A DNA stretch of 64,000 nucleotides from Lotus japonicus (Eukaryota > Streptophyta > Magnoliopsida > Fabales > Fabaceae), in contig NC_080043.1 of NCBI RefSeq assembly GCF_012489685.1, positions 35,913,127 through 35,977,126 on the forward strand. Direction: 5' to 3'. Below, in pieces: positions 1 through 11,235 of this stretch (the first letter of the stretch is position 1; each line of letters begins with the position of its first letter). Below the pieces are notes generated by a model. It searched no databases and was not told the DNA's origin. It worked only from the letters and a program-made list of their open reading frames with translations. Made by a program: the position numbers and the translations under genes.

Positions 1-77
1 AAAGCAATGGCTCTCCCCACAACCCGAAGCCTTCTCGCAATGTCTCCTCTGCCTCTTCTAATGGTAACGGTGGATCG

Positions 78-305
78 GTGGCAGCTCCCACTTCTCCCCA
101 CATCGACTTACTTCAGATAGAGGAAGAGGATTGGGTGGCAGCTCATCAGCATCTCATGCGTATTAGAGGTACTGGGCCTCGTTTCAATAGAGCAAGAGAT
201 TCCTGGGCGCTGGAAAAAACTTTGGGTCTCGAATTTCCTAGCTCTGATGATCTAGCAGTTCAGGGTCTTGAAGAAGAAATAGACAGAATCATCCATAACC
301 GGTAA
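78..305 (+). pseudogene. LINE ORF1 C-terminal tail (partial)
   Basis: A 75-codon open stretch ends just upstream of the endonuclease. It is acidic (runs of Glu, with pairs of Asp) and carries no zinc knuckle in the visible part. Its position directly 5' of the LINE endonuclease suggests it is the end of the ORF1 nucleic-acid-binding protein, whose N-terminal part lies outside the window. I do not recognise it by sequence alone; the call comes from its neighbours. The first Met may be internal. Confidence 0.5.
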
Positions 306-339
306 AATGGCTTAGAAGAAGTGGGTTTGCTAGAATGTT

Positions 340-1172
340 AGGGGGCTCGGTGGGGCTGAGAAAAGGCGTGAAGTCAGAGATGCAATCCGGAAAATCAATC
401 CTGATGTTGTTTTGCTGCAGGAAACGAAACTGGGACCTCATAGATTAAAGGTAATTGAAACTTTTGCCCAAAACTTAAATATGAATTTTGATGTCATCCC
501 AGCAACTGGGTCTGCTGGTGGCTTGCTCTCTCTGTGGAAACCCTCTGCTTTTACTGTGGAAAATGTGATTAAAGAGGAAAGATTTATGGGTCTACGGGTC
601 AGATTTAGCACACGGAATTGTTCTGGCATGATAGGAAATGTATACGACCCAAATTCAGAGGAGGAAAGAATCCCTTTCTTCCTGACTCTGGCGGAATTAA
701 TGGACAACATTGGGGATGGATTGTGTATGCTGGCAGGTGATTTCAATGCGATACTAAATCATGGAGAAAGAAGCGGAAACCTGGAGGGAGTTGATACTTC
801 CTTCTGCAACTTTGTGGGGGGCCAAAATCTGATTGACTTGCCCTTGCAAAATTATATGTTTACCTGGTACAACTCTAGAGATAATGGTATTTGGAGCCGA
901 TTTGATAGATGGCTGGTAAATGAGGATTCGGTGAATTATTTTGAAGGAATCAGTCAAGTTGCAGAGAATTGTCCGATCATCGACCTGTGATTGTGTCTAT
1001 GGGTGCCATTAACTATGGCCCTAAACCTTTTCTTTTCTACAATAGTTGGTTACTGGACAAAGAATTTGAGAAACTTGTTAACGACTGGTGGTGTTCAAAC
1101 ACTGTTGTGGGCTGGTCTGGGTACATCTTACAGCAGAAATTGAAAACTTTGAAAGAACATATAAAAGGCTAG
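340..1172 (+). pseudogene. LINE endonuclease domain (broken)
   Basis: The reading is an exonuclease-endonuclease-phosphatase fold, the nicking enzyme for target-primed reverse transcription. The N-terminal NVRGLGG motif is at ~333-351, with the expected preceding Trp codon replaced by TAG. The catalytic QETK motif lies at ~418-430, GDFNA at ~738-750 and the terminal SDHRPV at ~970-987. A frameshift just before the SDHRPV box splits the domain into two frames, and a stop at about 1170-1172 separates it from the RT. All the catalytic motifs are still legible, so decay is moderate. Confidence 0.85.
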
Positions 1173-1235
1173 AAAGGTTACTCATGGAAGGGAACAAATG
1201 AAAGAATCCTATCTCTTGAAACTGGGCTGCAAGAC

Positions 1236-2951
1236 GTGATGAACCGTTTAGAATTGGGAGAACCGCTGAGTAAGCTAAGGAGTAGGAGAATGTCCCTACT
1301 CGATAGTCTATGGCATGAATATCGGGTTGAGGAGACAAGGTGGAGACAGAAGTCTCGAATCTCCTGGCTCAAATCCAGGGACAGAAACACCTCTTTTTTC
1401 CACACCACTTGCAAGGTGAGGAGATCAACTAGGAAAATTCAAAAGCTAGTGGTGGATGGTGAACCTACAGAAGATCCTGCCTTAATCAAAGAGGCCATTT
1501 TCCAACACTTCAAAGCTTTCTTTACGCGGGAAGATAGATGGAGACCCAAGATCAAATGCAGAAATTTGTACAAGCTTAAAGAAGAGGAGAAAGCAGCTTT
1601 TGAAGTTAATTTTTCTGAAGCGAAAATATGGGAGACTCTGAAATCTTGTGATGGGAACAAGGCACCCGGGCCCGACGGTTTTAATCTTAGCTTCTTCAAG
1701 CACTTTTGGCCAGCTGTTAAAGGGGAAGTAATTCAGTTCTTCAATGATTTCCATGATACCGGGAAACTAGTCAAAGGGTTGAATGCTACATTCATTTGTC
1801 TAATCCCCAAACATAACAGCCCCGAAACTGTTGCTGATTTCAGGCCTATTAGCCTCATTGGTAGCGCCTACAAGTTGGTTTCCAAAGTTCTTGCAACTAG
1901 GCTTCAAAGGGTGATGCCGGGTGCCATCACGGAAAATCAATGTGCCTTCACTCAAGGGAGGCAAATTGCTGATTGCATCCTTATTGTCAATGAGATAACT
2001 GATTGTCTTAGACGGAGACAAGGGGGAGGATTTCTACTAAAGCTTGACTTTGCCAAAGCCTATGACAACATTGAATGGGGCTTCCTAATGGATCTTCTCA
2101 AGGAGATGGGATTTGGCAACAAATGGATAACTTGGATGAGAAGTTGCATTTATTCTGCGGCTCTCGCAATCTTGGTTAATGGATCCCCAACAGCCTTCTT
2201 TGACATGCAAAAAAGGCTAAGACAAGGTGACCCCCTATCCCCTTTATTATTCAACATTTGTGTTAATGGATTGTCACGCATGTTGAATCAATTGCTTGGA
2301 GAATTCAAATTCAGCGGGGTTAGAATTGGGCCGGAACTTGCCTTGACTCATCTTCAATTTGCGGATGACACACTCCTATTTTGCAAAAATGATGAGGGGA
2401 AATTGGACCTCCTATGCAATACTCTTTTGAGCTTCCTTTTTGCCTCCGGCTTGAAGCTTAATTTTTCCAAGTCTACTCTTATCGGTGTCAATATAGCAGA
2501 ATCAGAGGTTCTTAACTTGGCAATCACATATGGCTGGAGTGTTGGTCAATTGCCCATAATTTACCTTGGGGCGCCTTTTGAGGGAAACCCACGTAGAATA
2601 TCCTTTTGGGAACCAATTCTAATCAATCTAAGGAAGAAAAGAAGAAGCTGGAATTCAAAATACATCTCATTGAGCGGAAGATTAACCTTGATGAAAGCAA
2701 CATTGTGCTCCATCCCTCTATATCTCATGGCTGTTTTCAAGGCCCCTATTGGTGTCATTGCTGAGATTGAAAAGATATTACGGGCCTTTCTTTGGGGAAA
2801 CGAGGACAATGGGAGAAAGATTGCTTGGATCCCATGGTCAATGATTTTCCAATCACAAGAGGTCGAAGGTCGAATGTTTGGGTTTCATTGGTTGGAGGAA
2901 CAAAGCTTTACTATTGAAATGGGCATGGAGATTTGGAATAGAGAGGAGTAG
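1236..2951 (+). pseudogene. LINE reverse transcriptase (571-codon open stretch)
   Basis: This is the longest open segment of the LINE. It shows the RT signatures in order: NKAPGPDGF (~residue 140), FRPISLIGSAYK, the LDFAKAYD motif carrying the first catalytic Asp, RQGDPLSPLLF, then the FADD box (the plant L1 form of YADD) near residue 377, and the thumb region GRLTLMKATLCSIP. Upstream it continues the frame of the linker after the endonuclease. The terminal ~30 residues look out of frame relative to the family, so a frameshift near 2860 is likely. Function in an intact copy would be reverse transcription of the element RNA at the nicked target. Confidence 0.92.
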
Positions 2952-3438
2952 CATGTGGAGAAGAGTGCTCACGGCCAAGTACCACCTTGATGGTAATCTG
3001 ATTCTCTTCCATCATGCAATCTTAGAAGGAAAAAATTAGTCCACCATTATGCAAGACTTGGTAAATACGATCAGCGAAGACACGCTCCTAGCCAAAGGTT
3101 TGAAATAAGGACTTGTGGTGGGAGTGGGGAATGGAAGAAACACCAGATTTTGGCTTGATATGTGGGCCAATTTTGAAGCTTTGTGTACCAAATTCTCGAG
3201 ACTATTTGCTGTTAGCTTGAACAAAACAGCCACAATTGAAGAAGTGGGACTCTTCCACCATGGGAAATGATCTTGGGACTTGTCCTTTAGAAGACCACTT
3301 TTTGTATGGGAAGAAACAAGCTATAAATCCCTACTGGACATGATTAACTCACTTTTCCCTGCTACAAACTCCCCCGACACTATGTTCTAGGCTTTTGATA
3401 CTTCGGGTAAATATACGGTTAAAACCTTATGCAGTTGG

Positions 3439-3693
3439 GTGGAGAAGAAAGTCTTTGAGGGTGAAAAATGGCAAACTCCAACAGCACTCAAAAAAATTCT
3501 TCCACCCAAGGTGGGGCTCTTGTTTTGGCAAGCAAGTAATGACAAATTGGCCTCCAAACAAAATCTGGCAACAATAGGTGTGGTTTTCAATGATAATGGC
3601 ATATGTGCCATGTGCTCAAGGGAAATTGAAACCACAAATCACCTTTTCCTTACTGTTCTTTTGCACGGGGACTATGGAATGCTATACTTGTGA
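3439..3693 (+). pseudogene. LINE zf-RVT segment
   Basis: The translation has the pattern of the zf-RVT domain found between RT and RNase H in plant LINEs: a P-K-V-x-L-L-F-W core, then a C-x-x-C (CAMC) pair and an E-x-x-x-H-L-F-L ending. The start lies within broken sequence (stops at 3387-3439) and the end is disrupted before the RNase H domain, so this is a relic and not a gene. Confidence 0.75.
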
Positions 3694-3756
3694 GGGAAGG
3701 TATCTCTTGGTCCATGCCCAAATCACTTTTTCGGATTAGCACAAGAATGGAGCTCA

Positions 3757-4458
3757 ATGGCAGTAAAATCTGACTCTATGCTATGGAATCTCATACCATA
3801 CGCCGTAGTTGGGTCGTTATGGTTGAAGAGAAACCAAGCTATCTTCAAGGATAAAGTTGTTTGCTATCAAGAGGTTTGGGACCTTCACCTTATGAGGATT
3901 TATTGGTGGATAAAAGGGGTTTGGAAGGAGTGCCCTTACAACCTTGATCGATTCCATAGGGATTTCTGCAACATTTCCTTCAAGAAACCGATTTGCAAAC
4001 AGAGGTTAATGAGATGGATTCCCCCTAACATAGGGACTCTCAAGTTCAATGCCGACAGAGCATCACAAGGAAATCCGAGTCCGTGCGGAGTAGGTGGTGT
4101 TCTAAGAGACTATCGAAACATGATTCTGGGCTTCTTCTCCATCAACATGGGTCACGGGTGGGCATTTGAAGCAGAAGTTAGAGCTATCTTGAAGGCCCTG
4201 ATCTTTTGCCAACAGTACAATCTGAAGGAGATTATCATAGAAAGTGATTCTACAACGGCTGTGGGTTGGGTCTCGATCAAATCCAATCGCCCTTGGAAAT
4301 TGCTAAATGAACTAAATCAAATCGATTTCCTGATGCTGGAAGTTCGATGTTTGGGGGTGTTTCACATTTACAGGGAAGCAAACTCCTCTGCAGACAAATT
4401 AGCTAAAGCTGACTGCAACCGCACAAATACTCTTTGGTGGCGGTCTGAGAGGACTTAA
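3757..4458 (+). pseudogene. LINE RNase H-like domain (RVT_3)
   Basis: This 233-codon open stretch contains the plant RVT_3 RNase H fold: the strand LKFNADRAS with the first acidic residue, EAEVRAI with the catalytic Glu, IIIESDSTTAV with the second Asp, and SSADKLAKA near the end with the fourth acidic position. The domain degrades the RNA strand of RNA-DNA hybrids. The usual FNVDGA box is altered to FNADRA, but the Asp is kept. A T- and C-rich 3' UTR follows (4459-4720). Confidence 0.88.
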
Positions 4459-4730
4459 AGAATTGGAACGGCCTTGTTGTTGCTACTATTGGTTCCTCCT
4501 TGGATGTTTCTCTGGTCATTTGCTCCTGCTGTTTTTCTGCTTGCCACTTTCTACCCCTTGGATGTTGCTGTTACTCTGTTTCTTTTTCCTCGCTATTTCT
4601 TTTTGTCATTTTCGTTGTAGTTTCTCTTGGGCCTTTGCTGCCGTTTGTTCTCTGTACTTTGACTTTGCTGGTTTTTCCCAGCTTTTTTCATTTATTTATA
4701 TATATAGATTTGTTTATCAAAAAAAAAAGT

Positions 4731-5275
4731 GTGAAACATAAGTTATACATTCCGAACATTAAAAATGTGGTAGAGGATGACATAAATGTCTAAAGGTGTT
4801 ACATTAAAAACTATTTCCTTTCTAAACACAAAATAATAATAATAATAAAGAATAATATATAAAAGAACAATTCATAATCCTAAAAGAAAACTAATAAGTA
4901 ACAATCTTTTGGTATAATATGGAGCTCCAATAACTTTTGGGCCAGAGACAACACAGATGATTTTGGGAAATTATCTAGAGCTTGACCGAGATTTATCTAG
5001 AAAAAGGCCTCAGGCCCAAGTACAGGCTAGTTGTAAGTACATTAAGTGTAGATCTAAAAACATAGCTTCTAGGTATACTACTAGGATTTTAATAAGTGCG
5101 ATACACGGAGTATCATTCTATAATTTAGAAATATAAATTTGACAATATGTCAATAATTATACATTTTTTAAAATTTGATTTTTGGTGAGATGAAATATCC
5201 TATTATCACTAATAGTTATGTACTCAAATCTGAATAGGGTAAAAAAGGTAATTTGATCGTATGAAAAGATCTGTA

Positions 5276-5306
<31 letters not shown>
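4731..5306. other. AT-rich intergenic DNA ending in a TA microsatellite
   Basis: No coding signal is seen. The stretch is A/T-rich with short AAT runs (~4833-4846) and ends in an uninterrupted TA repeat at about 5279-5306 that abuts the next element. Confidence 0.7.
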
Positions 5307-6131
5307 GGGGATGTATCATATGAGAAATCCTCTTTTATGTGAGAATGGTAAGAATGATTTTCAGCCATTTGATTAAAATAAACGGATTAGATTAAAAAGC
5401 TCATTTTAAGTGAGTCACGTGCTTCCTTCCTTTTCCAAATCCTGATTCCCTCCTCTGCTGTTCCCAATCTTCCCTTGTTCTGGAAACAAAATCCATTCAC
5501 ATTCTTGTCAAGCACTGTCACCACAATTGTTCATTCCTTGTCCGTGGAGCAACATAACATGAAAATAAAAACATTTTCAGATCTGTATCTTAATTTGTGT
5601 ACTTTTCTTTTCCTTGCTAACCGAAAATAAACCTGGGATCTGGTATGAAAAATGCGAACGGTCAAGCTCGGGGCAAACATTCAGATTGAAGACAAACACA
5701 AGACCCTCACAACCCATTCTTCAATCCCACAATCATTATCCCAATTCCCAACTGGTGCAGCGAGTAGCCACACAAGTTGTTATTGTTTTCCCAAATGGTA
5801 TTTAATCATATTATATTCATATACACCTATAGTTTTGATCTTTCTTTGGGGGTGATGCTTACGTAGTGAATCGAGTATATCTAATCTGCAATGGAGGTGA
5901 CACTGGAGATCGACAATTGAATCGAGGGGCCTTGCCACGGTAGTTCCATGGTGAAAAGTTAAATGTGTAGTTCGTTAGCGGCAGAGAGAAAATTGGGGGA
6001 AGAAGAGTGAAAGTATGGCACGTGTTTTTTTAATTGAGTGTTTAATCCTAACCATTTATTTTAATCCAATGGTTTCAAAATCATTCCTATTTTTCTCATA
6101 TAAGATAGGCTTTCTCATATGATACTCCCTC
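5307..6131. mobile_element. 825-bp DNA transposon with ~90-bp terminal inverted repeats
   Basis: The left end (GGGGATGTATCATATGAG...) and the reverse complement of the right end (GAGGGAGTATCATATGAG...) match over roughly 90 bp with scattered differences, including the shared inner block ATTAAAATAAA. The interior has no transposase; the open frames at 5614-5855 are not recognisable. The element sits inside a TA microsatellite (5279-5306 and 6132 onward), so a TSD cannot be told from the repeat. The long TIRs would fit a Mutator-type non-autonomous element, but superfamily is undecided. Confidence 0.8.
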
Positions 6132-6205
6132 TATATATATATATATGCATACATATATATATATATATATATATTTATTTATTTATTTATTTATTTATTT
6201 ATTAT
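6132..6205. repeat. TA and TTTA microsatellite
   Basis: An alternating TA tract, interrupted by GCATACA, is followed by about seven TTTA units. It continues the microsatellite into which the preceding element is inserted. Confidence 0.9.
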
Positions 6206-6239
6206 AATAAAAATTACACAAATAAGTTAAATTGAAAAA

Positions 6240-9200
6240 TACTTTTTTCTAAAGAATAATGAAAAAGATGAACAAACTCAACATGGAAGATTGAACTTTG
6301 AGGCATCCTTCGTGCCAAAGTCATCTTCAAGCCATGGAATAGCTTTTTAGAAAGCATTTTCTATATAATATTCATCATCTGCAAAATCAATCTCCACATT
6401 CATGACCCTAGCTTTATCCAATTCATCATGAGAACAACAACCTTCTCATGAGATAGGTAGGTGTTTAGGGCTCCCATAAGGGATTCCATTCACAAAGCAG
6501 TACAATCAGAAAAATAAAGAAAGACATAAGCTGTTACAGTGGAAAAAGAGGCTAAAGGAACTAACAAAGATGATAGAAAATAAGAACACATCAGCAAATG
6601 AGGGAGAGAGAGAGAGAGCAGGAAGAAAGCAATTTAGCAGCTGCAGCCTGCAGGCAAGCATGACGTTGAGCCTCAGTTCATTGTAGGATAGCTCATCATC
6701 ACATATCAGTGTGTAGCAGCAGAGAGAGTAGAATCAGAAGGCAGGTCAGTAGCTGCAGCCAAGACTCCTCCATTATCAAGCACCACATTGAGCCTTAGCT
6801 TATTGTAGCAGAAGTTAATCTCAACATATCAATAACATTGTTTACCAGCAGCAATAAGATACCAACCCACATAAACCTTGACAGATGAATCAATAAAACG
6901 AGGAACATTTCTAAAACAGAAACTGATCGGGACCATTTGTAAGTGGCTTTTTTCATGATATATGGCTGATACTAACTTTCAAGAACTTCAACACCCGTAT
7001 GGGCAACTCCAGATAAAAGAAGAGTAAAGGAATTAGGTAATATGATAATTGCAACAAATCATTATTGCTAAAGCTATTCATCCTAAAATTTATGAGACAG
7101 GATCAATAAATCACCAAATTAAGAAGTATAGACAACGTAGCAATCTTCTAACATACATCAGTGATCAGACAATACAAAATCCCAATATGAAAACAAAACA
7201 TCTGCAACTTATCCACTCAAGGAGTACACCAGTTGCACCGTAAAGAGAAGAAAACATCAAATGAGGGATTAAATAACAAACCTCCAACTAAAGCAAACCA
7301 ATTTCAGTATTAATATAAATAGCAATAAAAACTTCTGAAAGGTATCAGAAAATCTTTGACCATTAAGATTATGACTTGCTAAAGAAAAAAACAACAACAA
7401 TTAGAACCAAACCAAAATTTTTAAAATAAAAATATCTTTAAAATACAGCATCCTAACTTGCAAGTAACAACCTAATATCACAGTCTTCCACATTTTATGA
7501 AAGTCACTACTTGCAGTGAAAGAAAGATGAGGATCTTAGTTCAGTCATGGGTAAACTTATTCCAATTAGAAAATTTCAGATAACCATTAACAAACATAAG
7601 AGATCATAACCAAAATACCTCTAAGAAGTTGTCCCTCCAAGTGAATGAAATCATTTCTGCAAGTAAAAGCAAAAGAAGCAGGGTAAGTAACAACATAGTA
7701 ACTGGAAAGGGGAATAATAGGTTTATATCAGAAGGAAAATGTCTCATTAACCACATAGGTTTTTCAGAAACCAATGGGGCATTGTTCTCCTGATATATGT
7801 CATGTTCTGTAATAATGAAAAACAATAGGATCAAACATCAGATAATTAGGGAGGAAAATACCAGTTTCCATTAAAAAAACAACATTCTCTTATAACTCTC
7901 TGCAAATCCAAACCTAGTTTAACAGATAACAACTCCAACAACATTATAATTAAACTGAGAAATTACCTCTGATTTAAACGATTGCTATTTTCATCACATG
8001 AGCTGGAAGGGTTAAAGGGTTAGAAATTATCCTTCCTAACCTTGTATGCACCCTGATATTCCCCAACCTGCACTTCAATACACCAAAAACTGAAGTAATA
8101 AATAGACATTTTTTTGGTTAAAAAAATCAATGTGTGTGCATCAATATGTGCATCAATATAAAATTGAATAGGAAGATAAATTATCTTGACAAAGATCATT
8201 AATAGCTTATATTGAGGTGAGGCACAACACATACCAAATTAGAACAGACAATCACTATCTGCTTCTCCAATAGAGCTCCTGCAAACAATGTTAAAACCTA
8301 CAGAACAGACATTCAAACATTCAGACCAACATGACAATGTAAAGTTCCAGGACAATCTTTATGAAACTGTGCTTATATTGAGGTGAGGCACAACACATAC
8401 CAAATTAGAACAGACAATCACTATCTGCTTCTCCAATAGAGCTCCTGCAAACAATGTTAAAACCTGCAGAACAAACATTCAAACATTCAGACCAACATGA
8501 CAATGTAAAGTTCCAGGACAATCTTTATGAAACTGTCAACTACATATAACTACATTACAGCTCTAGGGGTCAACCACATTAACATTAAAGTCATACAAAA
8601 ATCAAAATGCATAATTTACCCTAATTTGGTTACAGTTGAGTATACATAATTTTCCCCTAATTTGGTTACAGTTGAGGATACTAAACCCATAATAAGTCAG
8701 ATCTTCTCTTTAGATCTAAAAGCAATAGTTACTAATAATGATAAATCTGCATAAACAATGGGTCTCACAATCAGGCATGCATGATAGTAATATTATATGA
8801 CAGAAGAACATGAACTTTATAAAATCATAGGCCAAACCAGAACCTACACTTTCAAGCCTCAAGGTACCACACATGCACGCTACAGCCCATATAGATAATG
8901 AAGTTGCCTCTTCCTCAGCCAGAAGGGAGATATGTGCCTGAGATGTGAGAAGAACAAGCAAATTGACGTTCTCGTTTATCATAGCATATGACCATCAAAT
9001 ATAGTACAACTCTGAAAACTCAAATGCTAGATCTTAAATGGAACAACTTTTGTGAGCGCACGGGTTTCACAAAAAAGGGAAAGTGAAACCTGAAAAGCTG
9101 CTGAAGCTCTCGAATGGCCTGAGCAAGAGCTCTACATATTTGTCAATCCAGAATCAGAGCTATCCTGAGCATGCACTTCGCCTTGAACCAGAGCTCCCTG

Positions 9201-9640
9201 AGTCTGCAAAATGGCAAAATAATGTGAATGAGCATTGCTTCACAAAAGGCAGATTAACACCCTTATATATCAACAAATTGAAAACACATTCAAGCAACTT
9301 TATATTATGAAAAGTTTTCGGAAAAGTAAACTTTGCCATATCTGTAACTAAAAAGATAAAACCTCAAAAAGTGCATGAAAAAAGAATAAAACCCAAAACG
9401 TTCATCAAAAAGCTGGAAAAAAAATAAATTAATTACTCCCTTATGGTGCTCCCCATCACATTGAATAAAAACCCTTATGTGAATAGTAGCCAAAATGTTA
9501 TCCCTTTGTAGTAGTTATAGATTCCAACTAACACGAATCTAGGCAAGAGATATGGTTCTAGCCAGACAAATCATAGCTACCCAGTCCAAAGATTCTGAAA
9601 ATCAAACCAAAGGGTGGGTTATCGTGTAGCAGCATCTTAA
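6240..9640 (-). other. Unassigned region with coding-like pieces on the minus strand
   Basis: No complete gene can be built here. Several - strand pieces look exon-like. At 6420-6280 a reading rich in Asp/Glu and Trp runs through one stop. At ~7815-7660 a segment preceded by a pyrimidine tract and AG is followed by a short block flanked by acceptor- and donor-like sites. At ~9207-9100 another block follows a TTGCAG-like acceptor. I do not recognise a family in any of them. They may be the remains of a decayed multi-exon gene, a non-coding transcript, or chance. A GA repeat lies at 6603-6620, and two diverged ~100-bp copies of a CAGCTGCAGCC-containing segment lie at ~6630-6830. Confidence 0.3.
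8205..8536. repeat. Tandem duplication, 2 x 166 bp
   Basis: The block 8205-8370 is repeated immediately at 8371-8536 with the same length and only two differences that I can see (ACAGAACAGAC versus GCAGAACAAAC). The near identity indicates a recent event. A second, smaller tandem pair of ~32-bp units with the motif CCTAATTTGGTTACAGTTGAG follows at 8610-8676. Confidence 0.95.
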
Positions 9641-10337
9641 TAAGGGCTTGTTTGGTACGCCGTATTAGGTATGATAGTACATTTTTGACACCCTTCATGG
9701 TTTTCGCTAATCTGTTAGAACTTACTAAAATCATTTAAACCTATTTTTCTACTCCTCATGGCCTATTACCTTCTAGACCTCACGACCACCAAATTAACTT
9801 GCTTCCATATTCCCCAAAGTGATACTATGTCCACCATTTTAACAAACATAAGAGCTATGATTCGCGTCTAAAATGCATGATTTTTACTATATTTTTCATA
9901 TTATTTTGTGCCTAAATATTGCATTTCCTTTACATAACACACATGACTTATGCTAAATGTGCAATTGGTAGGTCACTTGTAGAAAAACTTTACAATGGAT
10001 GGAACACAAGTAACATTAGGAAAAATGAGAAGATTCATGTGTTGAGGAGTTGGCATGATTGTAGAGCTCACAGGGAAATGATTGTGCCTGATAAAAAATT
10101 GGAACAACAATCATATCAGAAAAAGACACTCCATTTTCAGGTGTTTTCAAGGCTAGGCTCGTGCTTCCTAAGTGGAGCCAGAAAGAGATTCGTCAGACAC
10201 TTACACTTACACTCCATTTTCAGGTGTTTTAAATGAGGTATTTTACTCAATAGGATTTAGGGTAATTGAAATCACCTCAAAATAGGAGGAATTTCAAATT
10301 CTTCATCTCTCCCTTAACCCTATCTAAATTCAGTAAA
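9641..10337. other. Intergenic DNA, no supported gene
   Basis: The stretch begins with a GGGCTTGTTTGGTACG-type motif typical of MITE ends, but no matching end was found nearby. A 105-codon open frame at 9919-10236 has no recognisable family, low-complexity His content and no supporting splice or promoter signals. Confidence 0.4.
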
Positions 10338-11235
10338 AAAAATTAATCTCGGCTAAAAACCCTAAAATCGGCCATAAACTCGAAAGTCAACCAAAAACTC
10401 AAAAATCGGCCCAAAACCCTAAAAATTGGCCCGACACTCAAAAATCGGCCGAAAACAGAAAGATGGTCCAAAACCCTAAAAATCGATCCGACTCTCAAAA
10501 ATCGGCTGAAAACTCGAAAGTCAGCACAAAACCCAAAAAATTTGCCGATAACCCTACGAATCGGCCGAAAACGTGAAAGTCGGCATGAAACTCAAAAATC
10601 GACCAAAAACCCTAAACTTGGTTGAAAACTCAAAAATCGACCGAAAACTCAAAATTCGGCCGAAAACTCTAAAATCGGCCCAAAACCCTAAAAATCGGCA
10701 AAAAACTAAAAAATCAGCAAAAAACCCTAAAAATCGGCCTGACACACAAAAATTGACCGAAAACCCAAAATCGGCCCATAACCCTAAAAATTGCCCGATA
10801 ACCCTAAGAATCGGCCGAAAACGTGAAAGTTTGGCCGAAACTCAAAAATCAACCCAAAACCCTAAAATCGGCCGAAAACTCAAAAATCGACCCAAAACCC
10901 TAAAAATCAGCCGAAAACCTGAAAGTCAGCTTTTGAGTTTTCGGCCGATATTTGAGAGTCAGGTCGATTTTTAGGGTTATGGGCCGATTTTTGAGTTTCG
11001 AGTCGACTTTCACGTTTTCGGCCTATTTTTAGGGATTTCTTGTCGTTTTAGGGTTTTGGGCCGCTTTTTAGGGTTTTGTGTCGACTTTTGAGTTTTCGGT
11101 TGATTATTGAGAGTCGGGCCGATTTTTAGGGTTTTCGACTGATTTTTAGGTTTTCGGCCGATCATTGGGTTTTCGGCCGACTTTCGGTTTTTCAGCCACT
11201 TTTTAGGCTTTTATGTCGACTTTTAAGGTTTCGGT

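Larger units (their letters stand above)
1..4730 (+). mobile_element. Degenerate L1-type LINE retrotransposon, RNase H-containing
   Basis: This is a plant L1-clade non-LTR retrotransposon that enters the window already in progress, so its 5' end is not visible. The order is ORF1 tail, apurinic-type endonuclease, reverse transcriptase, zf-RVT zinc-binding segment and a plant RVT_3 RNase H domain, followed by a T-rich 3' UTR and a short A-run near 4720-4728. At least four breaks are visible: an amber codon replacing the expected Trp at the start of the endonuclease (~330), a frameshift near 970, a stop at ~1172 and loss of frame after ~2860. It is therefore not expected to be autonomous. Family assignment rests on motifs; copy number and age were not measured. 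Confidence 0.93.

Noticed and set aside
4463..4793. Hydrophobic Cys/Phe/Leu-rich frames that resemble a membrane peptide
   Set aside because: They lie in the T-rich 3' UTR of the LINE just before its A-run; hydrophobicity comes from T-rich codons.
8205..8536. A CRISPR-like or satellite array
   Set aside because: Only two contiguous copies with no spacers; in a plant genome this is a simple tandem duplication.
9919..10236. 105-codon plus-strand frame
   Set aside because: No recognisable domain, no splice or promoter context, and it lies between transposon relics; not enough support for a gene.
10554..10974. Open frames of 63 and 133 codons rich in Lys/Pro/Asn or Phe/Arg
   Set aside because: They are translations of the ~20-bp repeat array on both strands; periodic composition and no start context.
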